Origin: Spirochaetales bacterium
Lineage (GTDB): Bacteria; Spirochaetota; Spirochaetia; SPDA01
Direction: 5' to 3'
Length of the DNA: 5,699 nt
Assembly: GCA_004525155.1 (NCBI GenBank)
Contig: SPDA01000165.1
Coordinates: 1-5,699, forward strand
Below the pieces are notes generated by a model. The model made no database searches, was not told where the DNA came from, and saw only the letters and a list, made by a program, of their open reading frames with translations. Made by a program: the position numbers and the translations under genes. Below, one piece after another: positions 1 to 5,543 of the stretch (positions are counted from its first letter, which is position 1; every line of letters starts with the position of its first letter).

Positions 1-1197
1 TAAACCGAAGAGCTCGAGAAAGGCCTGGTTTGTTTTTTCCACAATAAGACGATCATTTATGACGACGATACCCTCCCGGATAGCGTTGATGATTTTTTCA
101 TTATATTCTTTCAGCCGGATGATTTCCAGGATTTGCCGGTCTAGGGCGGCCTTGTCGATGGAAAGCTGGTGTGCCATATCGTTGAAACCGGAGAGGAGCT
201 CGCCGATTTCTCCCTTCATGGAAGCCGAGACCTCGATATTGTACTCACCCTCCTTGACGACATGCAGGGCGGCTAGAAGCCTCCGGATGGGGGAAGTTAT
301 GTTCCCGGAAAAAAATAAGCTTAAAAGTATGGTAACGGCTGCGCTGACTAGGGAAATGCTGAGCACCGCACGTTTTATGTCCCGCAGCTGTTTCTGATAA
401 TCGGCAAGAGAAAGAAACACGGAGAGGTTAAGTGTTTCTGTTTCATGCCCTTTCTGTACGGAACCCGTGGACCTGAATACAGCGCTGTAGGCTTCCCCCT
501 TTATGTCAATCCTGCCCATGGCGGTATAGCTTCTATCGATAAGTTTTGCATAAATCCGGCCCGCCAGTTTTTCATCCGAAAACGGACCCAGGGAAAAATT
601 CCCTCCCGTGGACAGGAGTACTTTGATGTGCTGATTGGAACTCAGGTTTTCGAGGAGTTTGTGGTCGATCTGTTTTAAAATGAAGACATCGATGTAAGGG
701 GCATTTTTTTCACGGCCGGAAAGGCGTACACAGCCTGTAAAATAAAGCGTATTCTGCCACTGCACGATTTCGATATAGGGGTGCTCCCTGGCATAGGAAA
801 AATTTTCAATCCCCGGAACAGGTATGGTTGTGTCGAATATGGGAATGATATCGAAGTAGGTTGAACGTCCTTTTTTTATGATTGCGAATTCCGCGCCGGA
901 ACCGGACACTGACCGCTGGATGAGAGAAATCAGGCGGTCGTCAAAGGCTACGCCTCCGGCTGCGCTTATGAGATCTTTTATGTTTTCATCTTCATAAAGC
1001 TGGTTGATTTTTTCCCAGAACGAGAGTTTCCATGAATTGAAATTATTGTAAACCGACGAAGCCTCTGCAGTGAGTTCCTGTTCGGCGTCCACAGCTTGGC
1101 TTTGTGAAATGGTCCTTGTAATAAAGATTATGGTGAGAAGCGACTGGAAGACGATAATGGCGGCGAATAGGATCAGGGTTTTCTGAAACAGCTTCAT
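1..1197 (-). CDS. Membrane sensor protein with HAMP and PAS domains, probable sensor histidine kinase (C-terminal part missing)
   Basis: The frame is open for 399 codons from an ATG at 1197 to the window's left edge, so the output domain is not visible. The N-terminus MKLFQKTLILFAAIIVF begins a membrane segment (about residues 4-27). An extracytoplasmic domain of about 250 residues follows, then a second membrane segment (about 278-297). Next comes a HAMP domain (about 298-349) with its proline at 304 and the GEIGELLSGFN motif near 330-340. A short helical linker leads into a PAS domain start (about 365-399, with EGIVVIND). This order is typical of two-component histidine kinases. The sensor domain resembles Cache-type ligand-binding domains only in size and topology; I cannot assign it firmly. 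It starts 36 bases after the ATPase stop, without a strong ribosome binding site, so it is probably co-transcribed with the transporter. It may sense the transported sugar or a related signal (inference). Other HAMP-PAS proteins, such as diguanylate cyclases, remain possible. Confidence 0.82.
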   Translation of the reverse strand, partial: MKLFQKTLILFAAIIVFQSLLTIIFITRTISQSQAVDAEQELTAEASSVYNNFNSWKLSFWEKINQLYEDENIKDLISAAGGVAFDDRLISLIQRSVSGSGAEFAIIKKGRSTYFDIIPIFDTTIPVPGIENFSYAREHPYIEIVQWQNTLYFTGCVRLSGREKNAPYIDVFILKQIDHKLLENLSSNQHIKVLLSTGGNFSLGPFSDEKLAGRIYAKLIDRSYTAMGRIDIKGEAYSAVFRSTGSVQKGHETETLNLSVFLSLADYQKQLRDIKRAVLSISLVSAAVTILLSLFFSGNITSPIRRLLAALHVVKEGEYNIEVSASMKGEIGELLSGFNDMAHQLSIDKAALDRQILEIIRLKEYNEKIINAIREGIVVINDRLIVEKTNQAFLELFGL

Positions 1198-1233
1198 TGA
1201 ATGACTTTATACCCTTGAGGCGGCGGGGGAGCC

Positions 1234-1986
1234 TTATTTCCTGACCGTTTCCGAGCCGACAATGAGTCCTACGACTTCGTCCGGATTGGTTTCGCTGATT
1301 AACCGTTCGGCCACTTTTTGCCCCCGTCTCATGACCACGATGCGGTCCGCCACCTCGAATACATCATACATCTGATGGCTTATTATGATAATCCCGATAC
1401 CCTGCGACTTGAGGGAATTAACGAGGGCAAGCACTTTTTTCTGTTCGGCTATCCCCAAAGCCGCGGTAGGTTCGTCCATGATGAGCACTTTGGCGTCCCA
1501 GTAAATGGAGCGGGATATTGCCACCGCCTGGCGCTGTCCGCCGGATAGCGTGCGGATGGTGCTTTTCAGGGAAGGTATGTGAATATCCAGGCGGTCAAGC
1601 ACGTGCTTCGACTCCTCGGTCATGTATTCGTGGTCGAGTACGTTGAAAAGGCCGAGGCTTCTCCTTGTCTTTTCCCTGCCAAGAAAAATATTGGAAGATA
1701 CGTTCAGGTTCTCCGCCAGCGCCAGGTCCTGGTAGATCGTCTCGATGCCGACGGCAAGGGCGTCCATGGGTGTCTCCATTTTCATCTGCCTGCCTTCAAG
1801 CAGTATCTCTCCTCCGTCCGGTTTGTACACGCCGGAAATCATCTTGATGAGGGTCGACTTTCCGGCCCCGTTGTCGCCGAGAACGGCCACCACCTCTCCG
1901 GCTTCCACGCCCATTGATACACTGTCCACGGCGGTAAGCCCGCCGAACCGTTTGGTTATGTTCCTGGTTTCTATGATGTATGCCAC
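1234..1986 (-). CDS. Sugar ABC transporter ATP-binding protein, single-domain CUT2 (FrcA-like)
   Basis: This 250-residue cytoplasmic ATPase drives sugar import through the two permeases encoded just upstream. The ABC motifs are complete: Walker A GDNGAGKST (37-45), Q-loop Gln86, signature LSGGQRQ (147-153), Walker B VLIMDE (167-172) with catalytic Glu172, and switch His204. There is one nucleotide-binding domain, whereas RbsA, AraG and MglA are fused pairs of about 500 residues. It therefore must act as a homodimer, as in the FrcA (fructose) type. I chose the GTG at 1986 because AGGAGG lies six bases before it and the ABC fold begins at once (AYIIETRNITKRFGG). An upstream in-frame ATG at 2058 would add 24 residues that overlap the permease 2 gene and look unlike the family. 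Ten bases separate it from the permease 2 stop, which implies translational coupling. The exact sugar cannot be read from the ATPase. Confidence 0.93.
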   Translation of the reverse strand: MAYIIETRNITKRFGGLTAVDSVSMGVEAGEVVAVLGDNGAGKSTLIKMISGVYKPDGGEILLEGRQMKMETPMDALAVGIETIYQDLALAENLNVSSNIFLGREKTRRSLGLFNVLDHEYMTEESKHVLDRLDIHIPSLKSTIRTLSGGQRQAVAISRSIYWDAKVLIMDEPTAALGIAEQKKVLALVNSLKSQGIGIIIISHQMYDVFEVADRIVVMRRGQKVAERLISETNPDEVVGLIVGSETVRK

Positions 1987-1992
1987 CTCTAT

Positions 1993-1998
1993 CCTCCT
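1993..1998 (-). promoter_or_regulatory. Ribosome binding site for the ATPase gene, overlapping the permease 2 stop codon
   Basis: The minus strand reads AGGAGG, six bases before the GTG at 1986. The first two bases of the site are the last two of the permease 2 TAG stop. This is a near-perfect Shine-Dalgarno sequence and decides the GTG start over the upstream ATG. The arrangement favours re-initiation by ribosomes finishing permease 2. Confidence 0.85.
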
Positions 1999-3055
1999 AC
2001 CGTCTATAATCAGGGAAAAAACGTTCCACGACAACCGCGAAAATAAGAATGCCGCCAACCAGAATGTACTTGTCGAAGGTGGGTGTGCCCATCATCCTCA
2101 ATCCCGTTTCCAGCGCCGCTATGATGAGGCATCCCAGAATGGTGCGCCAGACGGTACCGGACCCGCCGAACATGCTGGCCCCGCCGATGACGACGGCGGC
2201 GATGGCGTCAAGAAGGAATGCGGCGCCCGCATCCGCCTTTCCCGTAATATACTTGAGTACATAGATAATGCCTGCCAGGGACGCGAAAAACGAGGACAGC
2301 ACATACACGGTAACGAGGTCCCTCCGTACGTTTATTCCGGCGCGGACGGCCGCGTCAACGTTGCCGCCGATTGCATACACGTGCTGGCCGAACTTTGTCC
2401 GCCTCAATACGAAAGCGAAAATGATGATGAAGACGAAAGCGAATACCGCCACATTGGGAATAATCTCGATGACGGGCACCCCCCTGGCAACTTCCGGCCG
2501 CTGGAAAAAGGACATACCGCCGCCTCGGACGATGTAAAGGAAGTGACCGTTACCGATGGTCCCCGCCAGGGGAGGGAGGTTTTTCGCGGGTATGCCCTGC
2601 ATGAGCAGCTCCGAAACCCCCTGGACAACGCCAAGCATGGAGAAGGTCGCTATAAAGGGCGGAACGCGCAGCCTGGCCACCAGCAGACCGTTCACCAGCC
2701 CCGGGATGAGCCCTATAAGAAGGGTAATGACGATGCTTATGAGAATGCTGCCTATGGGCGGAGTGCCCATGTTCGTGAAAATGACCATCAATTTGGAGGA
2801 AATAACCGTGGAGAAACCCAGAACGTAACCCACGGAAAGATCGATGCCTCCGGTTACGATTACGAAAAGTTCGGCTGTCGCCAGCAGGAAGACCTCCGTA
2901 CCGTAGAAAAGAACCATCTGAACGGTGCCCAGATTGAAGAATCCGCGGGCGATGATGGAAAAATAAGCGACCTCGAGTAAGAGGAACAGAAGGACCCATC
3001 GCTTTCCGATTTCTGAAAGGACGGTATTGCGTTTTGAATTAATCACGGCATTCAT
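1997..3055 (-). CDS. Sugar ABC transporter permease 2 (BPD_transp_2 family, RbsC/FrcC-like)
   Basis: This 352-residue inner-membrane protein forms part of the sugar channel. It has roughly ten hydrophobic segments and the CUT2 permease motifs: GGIDLSVG (69-76), VPPFIATFSM (131-140), the cytoplasmic ATPase-contact loop around KFGQHVYAIGG (221-231), and GGASMFGG (291-298). It is clearly a paralogue of the preceding permease and the two probably pair as a heterodimer (inference). I chose the ATG at 3055 because GAGGA lies eight bases before it. The ATG at 3070, which adds five residues (MRNAS), has no Shine-Dalgarno sequence and sits only four bases after the permease 1 stop. It remains possible if translation is directly coupled. 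An extracytoplasmic loop near residues 160-198 is longer than I expect for RbsC and is shared with permease 1. Family assignment is secure; the substrate is not. Confidence 0.92.
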   Translation of the reverse strand: MNAVINSKRNTVLSEIGKRWVLLFLLLEVAYFSIIARGFFNLGTVQMVLFYGTEVFLLATAELFVIVTGGIDLSVGYVLGFSTVISSKLMVIFTNMGTPPIGSILISIVITLLIGLIPGLVNGLLVARLRVPPFIATFSMLGVVQGVSELLMQGIPAKNLPPLAGTIGNGHFLYIVRGGGMSFFQRPEVARGVPVIEIIPNVAVFAFVFIIIFAFVLRRTKFGQHVYAIGGNVDAAVRAGINVRRDLVTVYVLSSFFASLAGIIYVLKYITGKADAGAAFLLDAIAAVVIGGASMFGGSGTVWRTILGCLIIAALETGLRMMGTPTFDKYILVGGILIFAVVVERFFPDYRR

Positions 3056-3063
3056 ACTCGCGT

Positions 3064-3068
3064 TCCTC
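3064..3068 (-). promoter_or_regulatory. Ribosome binding site deciding the permease 2 start
   Basis: The minus strand reads GAGGA, eight bases before the ATG at 3055. It lies just inside the alternative frame that would start at 3070. It is the only Shine-Dalgarno-like sequence near either candidate start, and so favours 3055. Confidence 0.6.
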
Positions 3069-3074
3069 ATGGTT

Positions 3075-4163
3075 TTAGAATAGGTCGGGGAAAAGCTGAT
3101 CTATGGCGACCGCTATGGTCAACAGCACCCCGACGGCGATGTACCGGTAAAAAGGTTCCACGCCGGAAATTGCGAGTCCGTTCTGCAGCACGGCGAGGAC
3201 CAGCACTCCGATAAAGGAACCGATAATGCGGCCTTTGCCTCCCAGGAGACTTGCCCCGCCTATGACCACTGCGGCCACGGCGAAAAGTTCGTACATGGCG
3301 CTGAAAGTGGTGTAATTGCCGATGCCTGTCTGGAAAACATTGAAAACACCCGCAAGACCGGCCAGAAAGGAGGAAAGCATGTAGACCTTCACAAGATGCC
3401 TGTTCACATTGATCCCGGACCGAATCGACGCGTCCATGCTTCCGCCCAGCGCGTAGGTGTGCTGGCCGAATTTTTGCCTGCGAAGAATAAACCAGAGAAT
3501 GAACAGAACAACCAGGATAAAAATGAAGGAGAAGGGCACGAGCCGTATGAGCTCCCTCACCTGGGTCTCCGGCAGATATGCAGGCTTGTGAAAGAACGTC
3601 ATCGACCTGCCCGGATGAATGTAGAGAATATACCCGTTGCCGAGTTCAGGAAGTCTCGGCGGCAGGCCTGCTATGGGGAAAAAACCGCGGCATATGCGCA
3701 GGGTTATGCCGTTGCAGATGCCCCACATCCCAAGGGTCGCAATAAAGGGCGGCACCTTGAACCGTGTTATGAGCAGGCCGGACACGAATCCCGGAATCAG
3801 GCCCACAAGAATGCCGGCAAGGCTGCCGAGCAGGATGATGCCGGGGGCCGAAAGGCCCGCTTCCGTGAGGGTGACCATGATCCGCGCGGTTAGTGCGGAT
3901 GAAAGTCCCATCACGAAACCAACGGAAAGGTCGATGCCTCCGGTGATAATGACGAAGGTTTCCGCGGCGGCTAGAAGAATAGCGGTGGTGGAAAGGTGAA
4001 TTATGTTCTGAAAATTGGAGATTTCGAAAAAGCCGGGACCGGTTAACGCGAAAATGACAACCATGAGAATGAGGAAAAAGAATGACCAGTTTCTGCCGAT
4101 CGTTTTCCCCAGAGCCGTCTGTATAAATGTTTTCTTCCCGGAAACGCCTGCTTCAGTAACCAT
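3075..4163 (-). CDS. Sugar ABC transporter permease 1 (BPD_transp_2 family, RbsC/FrcC-like)
   Basis: This 362-residue inner-membrane permease belongs to the CUT2 sugar importer. About ten membrane segments follow a short cytoplasmic N-terminus. Family motifs are GGIDLSVG (75-82), VPPFIATLGM (137-146), KFGQHTYALGG (231-241) in the ATPase-facing loop, SGINV (249-253) and GGASLLGG (302-309). The ATG at 4163 has GGGGGAG five bases upstream, a usable binding site though weaker than that of the binding protein. The gene follows the binding protein after 98 bases that contain a strong hairpin, which may lower its expression relative to that protein. It matches permease 2 throughout its length, which points to an old tandem duplication. 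Residues about 165-208 form an enlarged extracytoplasmic loop (NGYILYIHPG, then MTFFHKP). Two different permeases with one single-domain ATPase suggest a hetero-dimeric channel; the sugar is unknown. Confidence 0.92.
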   Translation of the reverse strand: MVTEAGVSGKKTFIQTALGKTIGRNWSFFFLILMVVIFALTGPGFFEISNFQNIIHLSTTAILLAAAETFVIITGGIDLSVGFVMGLSSALTARIMVTLTEAGLSAPGIILLGSLAGILVGLIPGFVSGLLITRFKVPPFIATLGMWGICNGITLRICRGFFPIAGLPPRLPELGNGYILYIHPGRSMTFFHKPAYLPETQVRELIRLVPFSFIFILVVLFILWFILRRQKFGQHTYALGGSMDASIRSGINVNRHLVKVYMLSSFLAGLAGVFNVFQTGIGNYTTFSAMYELFAVAAVVIGGASLLGGKGRIIGSFIGVLVLAVLQNGLAISGVEPFYRYIAVGVLLTIAVAIDQLFPDLF

Positions 4164-4212
4164 GAATGCTCCCCCAAAATCACAAGTTTACAGCGACTGG
4201 TAATAGAATGTA

Positions 4213-4240
4213 CAGGCGGCGATGGTTTGATCGCCGCCTG
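4213..4240 (-). other. Intercistronic stem-loop between binding-protein and permease 1 genes
   Basis: CAGGCGGCGAT and ATCGCCGCCTG form a perfect 11-bp inverted repeat with a six-base loop. It starts 22 bases after the binding-protein stop codon. No run of T follows on the minus strand, so it is not a standard intrinsic terminator. In other transport operons, hairpins at this position protect the upstream message from 3' exonucleases and let the binding protein be made in excess over the membrane parts. That role is an inference here. Confidence 0.75.
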
Positions 4241-4261
4241 CCTGGAAGAGGTCCGATTTGT

Positions 4262-5266
4262 TTATTGATAAATGAATTGCTGCATGTTCGGGTCGTCGAC
4301 GTTGGCCTTGGTAAAGAACTCGAAACCGGGAATGACTTTTTTCGGAACTTTTATGGTCTTGTCCCTGAGAAACTTTACCGTCCATTCCACGCCGAGCGCG
4401 CCCATTTCACCGGGTTTCTGGGCAAGAACAAGGTCCACCTGGCCTTTCTTGAGCGCGCCGATAAGGTCCGTTGTAGCATCCCAGGATGCTATCTTGACGG
4501 CACCGGTAAGGCCTGCATTGACAACTGCCTGGTAGGAACCCTGGGCGCTGTATACATTGGTACCGAAAATGCCAACGATATCCTTGTTTTTCTGAAGGGC
4601 TGCCAGGGTCTGTTCCTGCGCCTTCTGCTGGACATCGAGACACCATTCAACGCCTACCAGCTCCATTTCCGGGAACTGCGCGATTCCGGCCTTGAATCCT
4701 TTTACCCTGCCGGCAACGGAAGAAGCGTCCGGGTTCGTGGCTTCACAGAATACCTTGCCCTTTTCGCCCACCAGTTTCGCCAGGTGTTCCGCCATCATTT
4801 TTCCGCCCAGTTCGTTGTCGGAACCGATGTAGGAAAGCGGAAAGCTGTAATTGCTGGGTTTCGAATAATCCCCGTCGCCCAGGAAAGTGTCGACGGTCAT
4901 GATTTCGATTCCCTTGTCGTAGAGTTTTTTAAGCGGCGCTATCAGGGCGTCATTGGATGTAGGAGCGAGTATGATAGCGTCGAATTTTCCCTGTGCCGCG
5001 GTAGCTTCAAGGATGGGTACCTGGGCTTCCGGGCCCCAGGACTTGGGGTATTCCGCAACGACCACATCAACGCCCATTTCAGCTGCCTTTGCCCTTACGC
5101 CTTTTTCCATGGTTGTGTAAAAAGGATCCGCTACGCCGGGCATGAATAAAAGGGTAATTTTTCCCGCCGGTGCAGCCTGTTTCTCACCGCTTCCGGCTGC
5201 GAACATTGAAACGCTCACCCCGAGGATAAGCGTTATCGCCATCAAGATAATGATGGATTTTTTCAT
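4262..5266 (-). CDS. Sugar ABC transporter substrate-binding protein (Peripla_BP_4 / RbsB-like)
   Basis: This 334-residue exported protein captures a sugar and delivers it to the two permeases. An N-terminal signal (MKK, then hydrophobic 5-19) ends near SMFAAGSG. No Cys follows it, so it is probably a soluble periplasmic protein rather than a lipoprotein. The mature part has the two-lobe CUT2 binding fold. Motifs that line up with E. coli RbsB sugar contacts are DPFY (47-50), VDT (Asp126), GSDN (148-151), GRVKGF (Arg187), FGTN (Asn237), SWD (Asp263) and LAQKPGEMG (Gln283). Their retention argues for a monosaccharide ligand, but I cannot tell which. Relative to RbsB there are about ten extra residues after Asp126. 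The ATG at 5266 has AGGAGG five bases upstream, the best site in the operon. It is the first gene of the transcript, downstream of a sigma-54 type promoter match. Confidence 0.93.
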   Translation of the reverse strand: MKKSIIILMAITLILGVSVSMFAAGSGEKQAAPAGKITLLFMPGVADPFYTTMEKGVRAKAAEMGVDVVVAEYPKSWGPEAQVPILEATAAQGKFDAIILAPTSNDALIAPLKKLYDKGIEIMTVDTFLGDGDYSKPSNYSFPLSYIGSDNELGGKMMAEHLAKLVGEKGKVFCEATNPDASSVAGRVKGFKAGIAQFPEMELVGVEWCLDVQQKAQEQTLAALQKNKDIVGIFGTNVYSAQGSYQAVVNAGLTGAVKIASWDATTDLIGALKKGQVDLVLAQKPGEMGALGVEWTVKFLRDKTIKVPKKVIPGFEFFTKANVDDPNMQQFIYQ

Positions 5267-5271
5267 GATTT

Positions 5272-5277
5272 CCTCCT
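5272..5277 (-). promoter_or_regulatory. Ribosome binding site of the substrate-binding protein gene
   Basis: The minus strand reads AGGAGG five bases before the ATG at 5266. This consensus site fits high expression of the binding protein. Confidence 0.85.
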
Positions 5278-5302
5278 CTAGCTATTTGAACAGATTTGAT
5301 TT

Positions 5303-5315
5303 TGGTTGTTAACCA
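5303..5315 (-). promoter_or_regulatory. Short interrupted palindrome at the predicted transcript start
   Basis: TGGTT-AAC-AACCA (minus strand) has 5-bp arms around a three-base centre. It falls at about +2 to +14 of the transcript predicted from the sigma-54 match. It could be an operator or simply chance; arms this short are weak evidence. Confidence 0.25.
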
Positions 5316-5326
5316 TACATCTATTT

Positions 5327-5342
5327 AGCAAGAGTAGTGCCA
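5327..5342 (-). promoter_or_regulatory. Sigma-54 (RpoN) type -24/-12 promoter for the transporter operon
   Basis: The minus strand reads TGGCAC-TACTC-TTGCT, an exact match to the established sigma-54 consensus TGGCAC-N5-TTGCW, preceded by C. The invariant GG (5341-5340) and GC (5329-5328) are ten bases apart, as required. By convention transcription would start near 5316, giving a leader of about 50 bases before the binding-protein ATG. The site is intergenic and in the right direction. Sigma-54 promoters need an enhancer-binding activator, and a cluster of direct repeats lies about 175-225 bases upstream. I saw no convincing sigma-70 -35/-10 pair in this stretch. Use of the site depends on the organism having rpoN, which the window does not show. 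Confidence 0.72.
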
Positions 5343-5398
5343 GGTTATGAAAATCCTTGAAAATAATTATCGATATGCTGAAAACCCTGAATTTCCTT

Positions 5399-5434
5399 AA
5401 AAAAGGCGTGCCGGCCGGGTGTTTTATGCCGCCT
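5399..5434 (-). terminator. Possible intrinsic terminator of the upstream gene
   Basis: On the minus strand, AGGCG (5434-5430) and CGCCT (5408-5404) can pair. Two more GC pairs follow past a one-base bulge, and a T6 run occupies 5404-5399. It lies about 110 bases after the stop codon of the upstream partial gene and upstream of the sigma-54 site, where a terminator is expected. The stem is short and the loop is long (16 bases), so the call is tentative. Confidence 0.4.
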
Positions 5435-5488
5435 GATCGTAGAATGCAATCAAGACTGCAGGATTTTCGGATAATACGGTGCAGGGTA

Positions 5489-5543
5489 TGGATACCTTTC
5501 TATCCTCAAGTGGATACCTGAGTATGCACTTAGATGGAAACCT
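5489..5543. promoter_or_regulatory. Cluster of three 9-bp direct repeats, candidate activator binding sites
   Basis: On the plus strand TGGATACCT occurs at 5489-5497 and 5511-5519, and TGGAAACCT (one mismatch) at 5535-5543. Spacings are 22 and 24 bp, near two helical turns, so the copies fall on about one face of the DNA. A poorer copy, TGGACCCCT (two mismatches), starts at 5555 inside the upstream gene. The cluster lies about 175-225 bp upstream of the start predicted from the sigma-54 match, a usual distance for enhancer-binding proteins. Each repeat has a near-symmetric GGNNNCC core. The bound protein is unknown. Confidence 0.5.

Noticed and set aside
59..678. Two plus-strand open frames (59-397 and 445-678)
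   Set aside because: Both are antisense to the sensor gene, which is open for 399 codons with membrane, HAMP and PAS features.
1987..2058. N-terminal extension of the ATPase to an ATG at 2058
   Set aside because: The 24 extra residues overlap the end of permease 2, do not resemble an ABC N-terminus, and the GTG at 1986 has a consensus AGGAGG at the right distance.
1745..2980. Plus-strand open frame of 411 codons
   Set aside because: It lies antisense to permease 2 and the ATPase gene, its product is low-complexity and polar with no domain, and the opposite strand encodes conserved family motifs throughout.
4213..4240. Stem-loop read as an intrinsic terminator ending the operon after the binding protein
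   Set aside because: No T run follows on the minus strand, and the permease gene begins soon after in the same direction.
4166..5149. Plus-strand open frame of 327 codons
   Set aside because: It is antisense to the substrate-binding protein gene, whose motifs and ribosome binding site are clear. The plus-strand product shows no recognisable fold.
5345..5460. Sigma-70 promoter for the operon
   Set aside because: Loose -35/-10-like pairs can be found in this AT-rich stretch, but none has both good hexamers and 16-18 bp spacing, and the sigma-54 match is far better.
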